Source: Clostridium sulfidigenes (GTDB lineage Bacteria; Bacillota; Clostridia; Clostridiales; Clostridiaceae). From it: 64,000 nt of DNA. Positions 35,077 to 43,957 of the stretch are shown in pieces. The number at the start of each line of letters is the position of its first letter. Positions within the stretch are counted from its first letter, which is position 1. Location: NCBI RefSeq assembly GCF_000732635.1, contig NZ_JPMD01000001.1, positions 62,001 through 126,000 of the forward strand. The letters run 5' to 3'. Made by a program: the position numbers and the translations under genes. Below the pieces are notes generated by a model. It was not told the DNA's origin. It made no database searches and saw nothing but the letters and a program-made list of their open reading frames with translations.

Positions 35077-35970
35077 ATGGATAGAATTAAAAGGTGGTTT
35101 AAAAAGAAATTTTCCAAAAAATATATAAAAGAACTACTTAACAAGATAAATTTTACTAAATTTACATGGGTAGTAGTTATAGCATTTATAGTTGGATTAA
35201 GCTTGATTTTTTATGGTAATATAGAAAAATTTTTCACGATAAAATTAATAGGTATAATTTTAATGTTAGTTGACTTGATTTTGGGAGTTATTGAATTATT
35301 TTTATATCAATTAAAATTTATTATAGATGATATAGATAAAATGTTTCTTTTTATTTCATTTGGTATAACTTATATATGTTTAATAATAGGTTATGCAACT
35401 TTAACAGATAAAATAGTATCTGGTTTTCCTGAATATAGAGAAGAATTAACAGAATTATTTATTTATTCATTTACAGGTCTGGTTCCAGCAATAATAACTG
35501 TAATAGCTACGTATCTTGCAGCAATACATGGCGGTAAAAAAGCTATGGAAGCAACTGAGAAACAACTAGATGCACAAGCTGATAAGGAAAAAGATAGATT
35601 GAAGAAAAGCAGGAGTATTGCTATAAGAATAATAGTTAAACTTCTTAAGGAAGAAATAGAGGACAATGTAAACTATTTGAAAAAGGCACAACTTTTAGAG
35701 AAAAAAAATATATACAAGAGTAATCATGAATATGCTGCAATAAAACGATATTTAAAATTTGTAGATTATGATAATGTCAAGTATGAAATTATAAAATATT
35801 GTGATGAAGATATCGTAGAAGAAGTTATAGATATATATGAAATTTTTCGTATATTTGCAAGGCATGATAATTTAAACGAAATAGATGGAAAAGAATTTAA
35901 AAAAATAACTAAATTAGAACAAAAATATAATAGTTTTTTAAAAACAATAGAAAGCAAGGAATCTTATTAG
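35077..35970 (+). CDS. Four-helix membrane protein with cytoplasmic helical tail
   Basis: The 297-aa protein has a basic N-terminus and membrane helices at about residues 30-47, 55-77, 88-107 and 128-148, then a long charged helical C-terminal half (AMEATEKQLDAQADKEKDRLKK) likely to be a coiled coil. ATG 35077 is chosen because GGGGTGAT lies 8 bases upstream. Its own promoter and its place between late regulator and terminase mark it as an accessory gene, perhaps a superinfection-exclusion or abortive-infection membrane effector. No family is recognised. Confidence 0.65.
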   Translation: MDRIKRWFKKKFSKKYIKELLNKINFTKFTWVVVIAFIVGLSLIFYGNIEKFFTIKLIGIILMLVDLILGVIELFLYQLKFIIDDIDKMFLFISFGITYICLIIGYATLTDKIVSGFPEYREELTELFIYSFTGLVPAIITVIATYLAAIHGGKKAMEATEKQLDAQADKEKDRLKKSRSIAIRIIVKLLKEEIEDNVNYLKKAQLLEKKNIYKSNHEYAAIKRYLKFVDYDNVKYEIIKYCDEDIVEEVIDIYEIFRIFARHDNLNEIDGKEFKKITKLEQKYNSFLKTIESKESY

Positions 35971-36050
35971 CTTAGTTTTTTAAAATTCATATGTAATATA
36001 TTGTGTATCATATGGGCAAGTATACTATATATAGAAAGTGAGGCAGGATT

Positions 36051-36125
36051 ATGGCTGATAAACCAGATCCATGGGATAATAATTAATAACTAAGGAACTC
36101 TAGTAATTTAGGGTTCTTTTTATTT
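36051..36125 (+). promoter_or_regulatory. 11-codon mini-ORF followed by terminator
   Basis: AGAAAGTGAGGCAGGATT precedes ATG 36051, which encodes MADKPDPWDNN and stops at 36086. A hairpin with stem GAACTCTA / TAGGGTTC and a T tail follows (36092-36125). The leader AGAAAGTGAGG...ATTATGGCT is repeated at the real gene start at 36128-36152. It could be an attenuator or a duplication scar. Confidence 0.5.
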
Positions 36126-36146
36126 TACAGAAAGTGAGGTGGCATT

Positions 36147-36386
36147 ATGGCTAAAGTACAATCATTAATAAATAAAATAACCAAGGCATTGAAAGCAAAA
36201 GGCTGGATGCCACTGATAAATCATGAACAATTTTATGGTGATGATGGACAGCCTATTACTAAATATATAGTTCACTATGGAAAGCCTAGAGGAAAAGAAA
36301 ATGATGTTGTAGATATAGTATATAGTAAAGTAGACTTGCTAAAGGTACTCATAGAAATACTTAGGGCAGGTGATAGTAATGGATAA
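36147..36386 (+). CDS. Hypothetical phage protein upstream of terminase
   Basis: The 79-aa alpha/beta protein (ITKALKAKGWMPLIN ... VDLLKVLIEILRAG) is unrecognised. GTGAGGTGG precedes ATG 36147. It overlaps the small terminase gene by 8 bases, so it belongs to the packaging operon. Confidence 0.7.
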   Translation: MAKVQSLINKITKALKAKGWMPLINHEQFYGDDGQPITKYIVHYGKPRGKENDVVDIVYSKVDLLKVLIEILRAGDSNG

Positions 36387-36768
36387 AATGACACCTAAGC
36401 AAAAGGCATTTGTAGATTACTATATAGAACTAGGGAATGCTACAGAGGCTTATATAAGAGCGGGATATAACAAGAAAGGTGCTAGAGCTAATTCATCAAG
36501 ACTGATAGCAAATGATAGCATAAAACAATATATAGATGAACGATTAAAAGAAATAGAGGATAAACGTATAGCAAAAGGAGAAGAGGTTCTTCAATATCTC
36601 ACAAAGGTAATGAGAGGAGAAGAAAAGGACCAATTCGGATTAGATGCTTCATTGCAAGATAGAACAAAGGCAGCTGAATTGTTAGGTAAGAGATACAGGT
36701 TATTTACTGAGAATATTAAGGTTGAAGGAAATCAACAAGTTCAGATAGTAGATGATATAGATGATTAA
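36379..36768 (+). CDS. terS: Terminase small subunit
   Basis: The 129-aa protein is of the Terminase_2 type (MTPKQKAFVDYYIELGNATEAYIRAGYN), with an N-terminal HTH that recognises the packaging site and a C-terminal oligomer and TerL contact region. ATG 36379 is chosen by the GGGCAGGTGAT site. Its end overlaps terL by 8 bases. Confidence 0.93.
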   Translation: MDKMTPKQKAFVDYYIELGNATEAYIRAGYNKKGARANSSRLIANDSIKQYIDERLKEIEDKRIAKGEEVLQYLTKVMRGEEKDQFGLDASLQDRTKAAELLGKRYRLFTENIKVEGNQQVQIVDDIDD

Positions 36769-38023
36769 GGTTAAGTTAAAGAGTATAATAGCTTCAAGTT
36801 TTTATGAAGTGCATAAAGATATTAAACAAGGACTTCACACTCACTATTGGTTTAAAGGTGGTAGAGGTAGTACGAAGTCCTCTTTTATTTCTATAGAAAT
36901 TGTCTTAGGTATAATGAAGGATGCACAACAAGGAATTATGTCTAATGCATTAGTATTAAGAAGAGTAAAGGATACTCTATCAGAATCAGTAAGAGACCAG
37001 ATTAAATGGGCAATAGATACATTAGGTGTAAGTGATGAATGGCATGTACCAGAAGCGAAACTAACAATAACTTATAAACCTACTGGACAAGTAATAAGAT
37101 TTAAAGGTGCTGATAATCCTAAGAAAGTTAAGTCTACTAAAGTACCTAAGGGATATATTAAGTATCTTTGGTATGAAGAGGTTGATGAGTTTGAAAGCAA
37201 GAGTAAAATAGATACAATTAATCAATCTATTTTAAGAGGTGGACCTAAATTTTGTGTATTCTATTCATTTAACCCTCCTGAAAGTCAAAGGAATTGGTGT
37301 AACCAGGAAGTAGTAGAGAAGAGAAAAGATAAATATATACATCATAGTGATTACAGAAGTGTTCCTAAAGAATGGCTAGGTGAACAGTTCATAATTGAAG
37401 CAGAGCATATGAAGAAAGTTAATCCAACTAAGTATGAGCATGATTACTTAGGAGCAGTTACTGGAACTGGTGGAGAGGTATTTAGAAACTTAACTATAAG
37501 AGAAATATCAGACGAAGAAATAAAGATATTTGATAGATTAAAGAATGGATTAGACTTTGGTTATGCTGCTGATCCATTAGCTTATATGTTAATGCACTAT
37601 GATAAGACTAGAAAGAGATTATATATATTTGGTGAAATATATAAGATTCAATTAAGTAATAGTAAAGCGGTACAAGAAATTAAGAAGTTAAATCCACTTA
37701 ATAAAAGAGTTACTGCTGATAGTGCAGAGCCTAGAACAATAAGTGAATTTAAAAGATTAGGATTAAATATTATAGGTGCAAAGAAAGGACCAGACTCAGT
37801 AGAGCATGGTCTTAAATTTTTGTCTGAAGAAATAGAAGAGATAATAATAGATCCTGTAAGGTGCCCTAATGCTAAAAGAGAATTTGTAGGGTATGAAATA
37901 GAAAAAGATAAAGAAGGTAATTTAAAAGGAGAGTATCCAGATAAAAACAACCATACTATTGATGCTGTTAGATATGGTATGGAGGACGAAATTAGAGGAA
38001 GTAGTATGTCAGTATTAAAATAA
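36761..38023 (+). CDS. terL: Terminase large subunit, PBSX family
   Basis: The 420-aa DNA-packaging motor has Walker A GGRGSTKS (residues 33-40), Walker B with WYEEVDEF (about residues 142-149) and a C-terminal nuclease domain with acidic motifs (LDFGYAADP, VTADSAEP, NHTIDAVRYGM). It pumps DNA into proheads and cuts concatemers. The length is typical of the PBSX-type family. Confidence 0.95.
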   Translation: MIKVKLKSIIASSFYEVHKDIKQGLHTHYWFKGGRGSTKSSFISIEIVLGIMKDAQQGIMSNALVLRRVKDTLSESVRDQIKWAIDTLGVSDEWHVPEAKLTITYKPTGQVIRFKGADNPKKVKSTKVPKGYIKYLWYEEVDEFESKSKIDTINQSILRGGPKFCVFYSFNPPESQRNWCNQEVVEKRKDKYIHHSDYRSVPKEWLGEQFIIEAEHMKKVNPTKYEHDYLGAVTGTGGEVFRNLTIREISDEEIKIFDRLKNGLDFGYAADPLAYMLMHYDKTRKRLYIFGEIYKIQLSNSKAVQEIKKLNPLNKRVTADSAEPRTISEFKRLGLNIIGAKKGPDSVEHGLKFLSEEIEEIIIDPVRCPNAKREFVGYEIEKDKEGNLKGEYPDKNNHTIDAVRYGMEDEIRGSSMSVLK

Positions 38024-38037
38024 GAAAGGAGATAATC

Positions 38038-39477
38038 ATGGGATTTTTAAGTAATATAATAAAGCCAGCTAGTCAGCCTATGAGTAAAGAGGATGTAATA
38101 CATACTTATATACAAGACTTTGAGAGTAGCAAAACTAGAAAAGATATGCTTACAGGTGAAAAGTACTATAAAAATGAGAATGATATTAATGAAAGAAAGC
38201 TATATAAGTATGTAAATGAGTCTAAGGTGGAGGATACAGAAAGGCCCAATAATAAACTATCTCATAGTTTCGCTAAGTTGTTAGTAGATGAGAAGGTGAA
38301 TTATTTATTAGGTAAGTCTCCGATTATAGCTGCAGATGACGAGAAGTTCCAGGAGAAACTTATAGAAATACTAGATGATGAATTTGACGATACTATACAG
38401 GAGATAGGAATAGAAAGCTCTAACAAAGGTATAGCATGGCTACAGCCTTATATAGATGAAGAAGGAAGTTTAAAGTTTGAAAAACATGATAGTGAAAAGA
38501 TTATTCCAGTATGGAAGGAAAGTTCACACAAGACGCTTGAAGCTATCATAAGGGTTTACTATGTTGAAACATATGAGGGAAAAGAGAGAAAAGATGTAAA
38601 GAAAGTAGAGTATTGGACTAAAGATGATGTAACATACTACACATATTTTAATGGGTCAATGATACCTGATGTTGAAGCTCCAGGAGAGGGTGAACCAATT
38701 GGACATTTTAAAATAAATAATGGTTCAGAATATAAAGGATGGGGCAGAGTTCCTTTTATACCTTTTAAGAATAATACTAGAGAGCTTAATGACCTAACTT
38801 ATTTTAAATCATTAATAGATGACTACGATAAAAATACCTCGGATACATCTAACACATTAGATGATATTGCGAGGTTTGTTTATATCCTTAAGAATTATGG
38901 AGGTACTGATTTAGGTGAGTTCTTAAATGATTTAAAGCTATATAAAGCAATAAAGGTTGATACTGATGGTGGAGTTGATAAGTTAAGTCCAGATATAGAA
39001 ATAGATGCAGTAGAGAAGCATCTAGATAGAATAAAAAAAGATGTCTATATATTTGGTCAAGGTGTAGACATGGATACTGATAAGTTTGGTAATAGTCCAA
39101 GTGGTATAGCTCTTCAATTCTTATACTCTGCATTAGATTTAAAATGTGATCAGATGGAAAGAAAGTTTAAGAAGGCCTTTAAATATATATTTTGGTTTAT
39201 AGCTGAGTATTTCAAAACAATAAATCAAGGAACTTATGATCCTAAAAAGGCTAAAGTAACTTTTGTAAGAAGTATGATAATAAATGAAACGGATACTATA
39301 ACTAATATTAGAAACTCAAAAGGTATAGTATCTGATAAGACACTTCTTGAACACCACCCATATGTTGGAGATGTAGATGAAGAAGAGAGTAGAAAAAAAG
39401 AAGAAAGAAAAAATTCACTTGAGCCTGATCTAGACTTTGGTAATAGAAATAGTGGAAGTGAAGTAGATGAAGAATAG
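38038..39477 (+). CDS. Portal protein, SPP1 gp6-like
   Basis: The 479-aa portal forms the dodecameric ring at the head vertex. Typical blocks are KLSHSFAKLLVDEKVNYLLGK (about residues 75-95), GWGRVPFIPFKNN and the crown region near 330-420, ending in an acidic tail. AAGGAGA precedes the ATG. It overlaps the head-morphogenesis gene by 11 bases. Confidence 0.92.
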   Translation: MGFLSNIIKPASQPMSKEDVIHTYIQDFESSKTRKDMLTGEKYYKNENDINERKLYKYVNESKVEDTERPNNKLSHSFAKLLVDEKVNYLLGKSPIIAADDEKFQEKLIEILDDEFDDTIQEIGIESSNKGIAWLQPYIDEEGSLKFEKHDSEKIIPVWKESSHKTLEAIIRVYYVETYEGKERKDVKKVEYWTKDDVTYYTYFNGSMIPDVEAPGEGEPIGHFKINNGSEYKGWGRVPFIPFKNNTRELNDLTYFKSLIDDYDKNTSDTSNTLDDIARFVYILKNYGGTDLGEFLNDLKLYKAIKVDTDGGVDKLSPDIEIDAVEKHLDRIKKDVYIFGQGVDMDTDKFGNSPSGIALQFLYSALDLKCDQMERKFKKAFKYIFWFIAEYFKTINQGTYDPKKAKVTFVRSMIINETDTITNIRNSKGIVSDKTLLEHHPYVGDVDEEESRKKEERKNSLEPDLDFGNRNSGSEVDEE

Positions 39478-40996
39478 TGAGTACTGGAAACAAAGGCAAG
39501 AAGCAAAGTTCTTAAAATCTGAAAAAGATATTATTGAGTTTCATAATGGTTTAGTAAAGTCTTTTAGGAGAGCTAAAAAAAGTATTCATAGTGTAATCAA
39601 TAATTTCTATATTCGATATGCTGATAATAATGAATTGACCTATGATGTGGCAATGGAAGAACTAAACTTTGATGAGCTTAAAGAACTAAAGGATGAGCTT
39701 GGAAAGTTTAAGGCATTAGCTTTAGATTCTATAGGAGAGTTTAATCTAGAGTTAGAGAATATGTCTATGAGAGCGAGAATAACAAGATATCAGGCATTAG
39801 AAATGCAGATAGATGCTATATTAAATAATCTCTATGATATTGATTATGAAGCATATGGAACAGATAAATTTATAGAGATATACAAGGACCAATATTATAG
39901 AACTATATTTAATATAGAACAATATAAAGGCTTTCATAGTGAGTTTGCACAGATAAGTAATAGAGCTGTAGAAGAATTGATAAACTATCCATTTAGTGGG
40001 GCTTCATATAGTGATAGGCTATGGAGACAAAAGGATGATTTGATTTTCAAGTTAAAAGATAGTCTAATGGATACTATTATAAAAGGAACTAACCCTAAAG
40101 AGTTATCAGAAGGGTTTGCTCACCATTTTGGTAATAAAGAGCATGAAGCATATAGATTACTACAGATGGAAAATGCTTTTATAGTTGAACAGGCCACACT
40201 TAAAGGATATAGTGAGGATGGAATAGAAAAATATGAAATACTAGCTACATTAGATTTAAAGACCTCTGATATATGTAGAAGGCAGGATGGAAAGATATAT
40301 GATGTTAAGAAAGCTCTAACAGGAGTAAACTCTCCACCATTTCATTGGTTTTGTAGGACAACTACTATTCCTCATATACAAGATGATGAAGCCGGAAAAA
40401 GAATAGCAAGAAACCCGATAACAGGAAAAAATTATACTGTACCTGCTGAAATGAAGTATGAACAATGGTATAATAAGTATGTAGCTAATGATCCTAAAGC
40501 ACTAGCAGAAGAAAAGAAGATAAAGAATAGATATAGTGATAAGAAACAACATACTTTATATAAAGAAGTACTGGGGAAAGAAAGCCCTAAATCTTTTGTG
40601 GACTTCCAGGAATTAAAGTATAATGATAGTAAGTCATGGAATATAAAACAAAGGGAATACTCTACTATTGATTCTATAAATAATAAAGAGTGGTCTGATA
40701 CTTATAAAGAGAAAATTAAGTCAACTTATTATAATTTTAGAAAAGAAAATATTGAATTATCTTGGCATGGTGCTCAAAGATTCGTTGATAGAAATGTATC
40801 TAAAAATGGAGTTGTTAGATTTACTAAAGAAGATATAATAAATATATTTGATAAAAGACCTAATTATATACAACCTGATGGTAGATTAGTTAACTATGAA
40901 AATAATATAGCTATTATTAGAAATAGTGAAACAAACGAAATTGTTAGTATCGTATGTAGGAATAATCCAAAGGAGGAGTGGAGAAAGAATGATTAA
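39467..40996 (+). CDS. Head morphogenesis protein (MuF/SPP1 gp7-like) with toxin-like C-terminal domain
   Basis: Residues 1-310 of the 509-aa protein are the minor head protein, ending in the MuF signature (TSDICRRQDGKIYDVKKALTG, PPFHWFCRTTT). After a linker (310-380) an extra domain follows (about 385-509), with IELSWHGAQRFVDRN (His near 434) and a beta-rich end (NIAIIRNSETNEIVSIVCRN). This looks like the BECR-type RNase toxins found at the ends of phage MuF proteins, which can be packaged and delivered with DNA. The next gene overlaps by 8 bases and looks like its immunity gene. Confidence 0.85.
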   Translation: MKNSEYWKQRQEAKFLKSEKDIIEFHNGLVKSFRRAKKSIHSVINNFYIRYADNNELTYDVAMEELNFDELKELKDELGKFKALALDSIGEFNLELENMSMRARITRYQALEMQIDAILNNLYDIDYEAYGTDKFIEIYKDQYYRTIFNIEQYKGFHSEFAQISNRAVEELINYPFSGASYSDRLWRQKDDLIFKLKDSLMDTIIKGTNPKELSEGFAHHFGNKEHEAYRLLQMENAFIVEQATLKGYSEDGIEKYEILATLDLKTSDICRRQDGKIYDVKKALTGVNSPPFHWFCRTTTIPHIQDDEAGKRIARNPITGKNYTVPAEMKYEQWYNKYVANDPKALAEEKKIKNRYSDKKQHTLYKEVLGKESPKSFVDFQELKYNDSKSWNIKQREYSTIDSINNKEWSDTYKEKIKSTYYNFRKENIELSWHGAQRFVDRNVSKNGVVRFTKEDIINIFDKRPNYIQPDGRLVNYENNIAIIRNSETNEIVSIVCRNNPKEEWRKND

Positions 40997-41255
40997 AAAG
41001 GTTCTTGATATAATTGAAACATATTTAGATGGAAAATATGAAGAAGATGAAAATTATCCATTTTATCTTGAGTTAGAAACTGAATTATTACTTGATAATT
41101 ATGATGAAATGTATCAAGAGGATAGGAAAGTTACAGAGTTATTAAATGAAGAAATTCCAGATATTTGTGCAGCGGTTGGAGAAATAGACGTTGAGGAATT
41201 TAAAAGACTTTTAAGAATTGAATTTTTAAAAGCTAAAGAATTATATAACAAATAG
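40989..41255 (+). CDS. Probable immunity protein to the head-protein toxin domain
   Basis: The 88-aa, strongly acidic, all-helical protein (LELETELLLDNYDEMYQEDRKV) directly overlaps the 3' end of the toxin-like gene by 8 bases, with AAAGGAGGAG upstream of ATG 40989. Size, charge and position fit an immunity protein that neutralises a basic RNase domain. No Pfam family is recognised by eye, so the role is inferred. Confidence 0.62.
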   Translation: MIKKVLDIIETYLDGKYEEDENYPFYLELETELLLDNYDEMYQEDRKVTELLNEEIPDICAAVGEIDVEEFKRLLRIEFLKAKELYNK

Positions 41256-41256
41256 T

Positions 41257-41294
41257 AAGCACTTACTTAAATAAAGAGTAGGTGCTTTTATTAT
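41257..41294 (+). terminator. Hairpin overlapping the next gene's ribosome binding site
   Basis: AAGCACTTACT pairs with AGTAGGTGCTT, followed by TTATT. The 3' arm contains AGGTG, the only ribosome binding site for ATG 41293. So the element can end transcription or hide translation of the next gene. Confidence 0.65.
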
Positions 41295-41595
41295 GTTTAA
41301 AAGCGAGATGATAAACATAGCTAATTTAAGTAAAATAGATAGTAGATGTGAGAAATGTAAGCATAAAGATAGTTGCAATAATAAAAGAATGGTGGCTTAT
41401 AAATTGGATGAAATGCCTAAGATTAATATGAAAAGTGCAACTATTCCTAACAATCAACCTTTAACACAGCCTTTGTCTATAAAACATACTCCTATAACAG
41501 TAAAGATGGGTGAGTATGGAACTATTCACACTAGTTTAGAAGAGGTTGTAGAAAATCTAAATAGAAAATTATATAAAGGGTTTAATTACGTTTAA
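41293..41595 (+). CDS. Hypothetical phage protein with cysteine motif
   Basis: The 100-aa protein has [10 protein letters not shown] (about residues 19-28), a possible metal knuckle, and a C-terminal [22 protein letters not shown]. The function is unknown. It lies between the immunity candidate and the Tad1-like gene. Confidence 0.65.
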   Translation: MFKSEMINIANLSKIDSRCEKCKHKDSCNNKRMVAYKLDEMPKINMKSATIPNNQPLTQPLSIKHTPITVKMGEYGTIHTSLEEVVENLNRKLYKGFNYV

Positions 41596-41614
41596 ATTTA
41601 AGGAGGAAAAGAAA

Positions 41615-41968
41615 ATGATTAAATTAAACACTATTCAAAAAAGAGAGAAGTTAAATGAGGTTTTTATACATGATGAGAAGGGAAATGGGGGAGCAAACCA
41701 TGTGTATATAATAAAAGGTAATTCTGATGTACATCTTCCTATTGAATTTCAAAATGGGGCTAGAAATACAGAAGGAAGTAAATCAGGTGTAATTGACTCT
41801 GATTTGTTAGAAATAGTAAGACATAGACTTCAATGTTTCCAAGCTGGACCATTTAGTTCAGAGTATAATGCAAAGGCTTTAGAGCATATAGAAATTGCAC
41901 TAATGTATATGAATAGAAGGGTAGAAGATAGAATTGAAAGAAATGTACTAGGGACAAATAATAAGTAA
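41615..41968 (+). CDS. Tad1/Acb2-like cyclic nucleotide sponge (anti-defence candidate)
   Basis: The 117-aa protein has an N-terminal beta part with [19 protein letters not shown] (about residues 14-32). Its C-terminal helical hairpin carries the family pattern [20 protein letters not shown] and [18 protein letters not shown], then [10 protein letters not shown] near the end. I recognise this as the Tad1/Acb2 hairpin family. Members bind and sequester the signalling nucleotides of Thoeris and CBASS immunity. AGGAGG is upstream and a terminator follows. The assignment is from motif memory, not a search. Confidence 0.72.
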   Translation: MIKLNTIQKREKLNEVFIHDEKGNGGANHVYIIKGNSDVHLPIEFQNGARNTEGSKSGVIDSDLLEIVRHRLQCFQAGPFSSEYNAKALEHIEIALMYMNRRVEDRIERNVLGTNNK

Positions 41969-41969
41969 T

Positions 41970-42000
41970 TAAAGTCTTAGGAAACTAAGGCTTTTTATTA
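41970..42000 (+). terminator. Terminator after the Tad1-like gene
   Basis: AGTCTTAG / CTAAGGCT stem with GAAA loop and TTTTTATT tail. It isolates the anti-defence gene from the head genes. Confidence 0.85.
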
Positions 42001-42097
42001 TGCTTAAAATCGGTCAGAAGATTAGACCTAAAATAGTCAATTCGTGGTGGATAGTAACACACCTAAAACTACTTAATACGAAAGGAGATTTTATATC

Positions 42098-42637
42098 ATG
42101 AAAACAGAGTTTTTAAAAGAGCTAGGATTAACAGAAGAACAAATTAAATCTGTTATGGCTGAGAATGGGAAGGACGTTGAAGCAGAAAAGGAAAAAGTAA
42201 AGAATGCTACAACAGAGTTAGAAGGTACCAAAACTCAATTATCAGAAGCCAATAAGACAATTACAGATTTAAAGAAAAGCAATGGTGATAATGAAACATT
42301 ACAAACAAAGGTCAAAGAGTATGAAAAAGCAATAGCAGACCAAAAGGCTGAGAATATCAGAATACAAAAAGAGTCAGCTATAAAGGTAGCTCTTAAAGGT
42401 GCAGGGTGTACTGATGAAGATTACTTTATGTTTAAGCACAAAGATAAGATTGAGTTTGATGAAAATAACACTCCTAAGAATTTAGATTCAATTATATCTA
42501 CAGAAAAGGAAGGTAAATCTTTATTATTTAGCAGTACTGTAATTGGTACTCCTCCTATAGATGGGAAGAGTGATCCAACACCACAAGCACCAACAGATTT
42601 AAAAAGTGCATTAGCACAAAGATATGAAAATAAATAG
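42098..42637 (+). CDS. Phage scaffolding protein (GP20-like)
   Basis: The 179-aa, highly charged coiled-coil protein (residues 25-100) starts MKTEFLKELGLTEEQIKSVM, typical of GP20-type scaffolds that guide capsid assembly. It lies directly before the major capsid gene. GAAAGGAG is upstream. Confidence 0.88.
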   Translation: MKTEFLKELGLTEEQIKSVMAENGKDVEAEKEKVKNATTELEGTKTQLSEANKTITDLKKSNGDNETLQTKVKEYEKAIADQKAENIRIQKESAIKVALKGAGCTDEDYFMFKHKDKIEFDENNTPKNLDSIISTEKEGKSLLFSSTVIGTPPIDGKSDPTPQAPTDLKSALAQRYENK

Positions 42638-42657
42638 TAGAGGAAAGGTGATATATA

Positions 42658-43647
42658 ATGGCAATAACATTAGCAGAAGCAAAAGTATCAATGGCAGACA
42701 AAGTTGACCAGATGGTTGTAGACGAGTTTAGAAGGAGTTCTTTATTATTAGATAGTTTAATATTTGATGATGCGGTTTCTCCAGGTACAGGAGGAAGTAC
42801 TTTAACTTATGGATACACTAGACTATTAACTCCAGCTACAGCAGGATTTAGAGCAATAAACAGTGAATATGCTCCACAAGAAGCAAAGAGAAAAAAGGAA
42901 AGCGTAGATTTAAAAATATTTGGAGGATCATTCCAACTAGATAGAGTTATAGCAAATACTTCAGGAGCAGTAGATGAGGTTGACTTTCAACTCAAGGAGA
43001 AAATCTTAGCAGCAAGTAACTTATTTCATTACACAGTTATTAATGGGGATAGTGCTACAGATAGTAAATCATTTGATGGATTAGACAAGGCTTTAGTTGG
43101 AACAGATACAGAAATTAATACTGATGCATTCATAGACTTATCTTCAAGTGGAGCTATAGATACTAATTATAAAGAGTTCTTAGATTTACTTGATTCTTTC
43201 TTATCTGAATTAGCTGGTAAGCCTACTATGTTAATGGGAAATTCTAAATTAATGACAAAGATAAGATCCGTAGCAAGAAGAGCTGGTTATCTAACCCAAT
43301 CAGAAGATGCCTTTGGAAGAAAAGTAGATGCTTATGATGGAATACCTCTTATGGACTTAGGATATTACACAAATGGGGCTAACACAAGTCCAACAGTTAA
43401 GATTGCAGATACAAGAAAACCAGACGGTTCAACTATTGTTACAGGTCTAACAGACTTATTTGCAGCTACTATTGATATAGGAGGTTTCCATGGAGTAACC
43501 GTTAAAGGTGATAAGATGATTAACACATATCTTCCTAACTTAACTGCACCAGGAGCAGTAAAAACAGGTGAAGTTGAAATGGTAGCTGCTATAGCATTAA
43601 AGAACTCTAGAAAAGCTGGAGTACTAAGAAATATAAAAGTAAAATAG
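42658..43647 (+). CDS. Major capsid protein
   Basis: The 329-aa HK97-fold type shell protein has an N-terminal segment (TLAEAKVSMADKVDQMVVDEFRR), an extended E-loop region and GGFHGVTVKGDKM near the end. It follows the scaffold by 20 bases with GAAAGGTG upstream, the canonical order. Low codon bias toward rare triplets fits high expression. Confidence 0.9.
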   Translation: MAITLAEAKVSMADKVDQMVVDEFRRSSLLLDSLIFDDAVSPGTGGSTLTYGYTRLLTPATAGFRAINSEYAPQEAKRKKESVDLKIFGGSFQLDRVIANTSGAVDEVDFQLKEKILAASNLFHYTVINGDSATDSKSFDGLDKALVGTDTEINTDAFIDLSSSGAIDTNYKEFLDLLDSFLSELAGKPTMLMGNSKLMTKIRSVARRAGYLTQSEDAFGRKVDAYDGIPLMDLGYYTNGANTSPTVKIADTRKPDGSTIVTGLTDLFAATIDIGGFHGVTVKGDKMINTYLPNLTAPGAVKTGEVEMVAAIALKNSRKAGVLRNIKVK

Positions 43648-43659
43648 GAGGCGTATTTT

Positions 43660-43953
43660 ATGAAATATAAAATAACTACTCCAGAAGAAGGATACACTGG
43701 TATTATTGCTGGTGTATCCTTTGCTAATGGAGTAGGAGAAACAGAAAGTAATTGGTTAGTTAATTGGTTTACTGAAAAAGACTATGGAGTAGCAGAAATT
43801 GCAGAAGGTGAAACTAAACAAGAAGTCACAAAAGAAACTCTTAATTTATCTGAATTAAACTCAAATGAATTAAAGTACCTAGCCAAAGAAAGAGGAATAC
43901 GGGGTTATTCTTCTTTAAATAAAGAGGAACTTATAAAGGTTTTAGAGGAATAA
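43660..43953 (+). CDS. Head protein with C-terminal SAP/HeH-like domain
   Basis: The 97-aa protein has a small beta N-terminal part (GIIAGVSFANGVGETES, typical of short head-decoration proteins). Its last 35 residues (LNSNELKYLAKERGIRGYSSLNKEELIKVL) form a helix-extended loop-helix (HeH/Rho-N-like) fold that may touch DNA or capsid. Confidence 0.75.
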   Translation: MKYKITTPEEGYTGIIAGVSFANGVGETESNWLVNWFTEKDYGVAEIAEGETKQEVTKETLNLSELNSNELKYLAKERGIRGYSSLNKEELIKVLEE

Positions 43954-43957
43954 GGTT

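Noticed and set aside
38888..39133. Minus-strand open frame inside the portal gene (and similar antisense frames in the window)
   Set aside because: Shadow of real coding sequence with skewed composition and no binding site.
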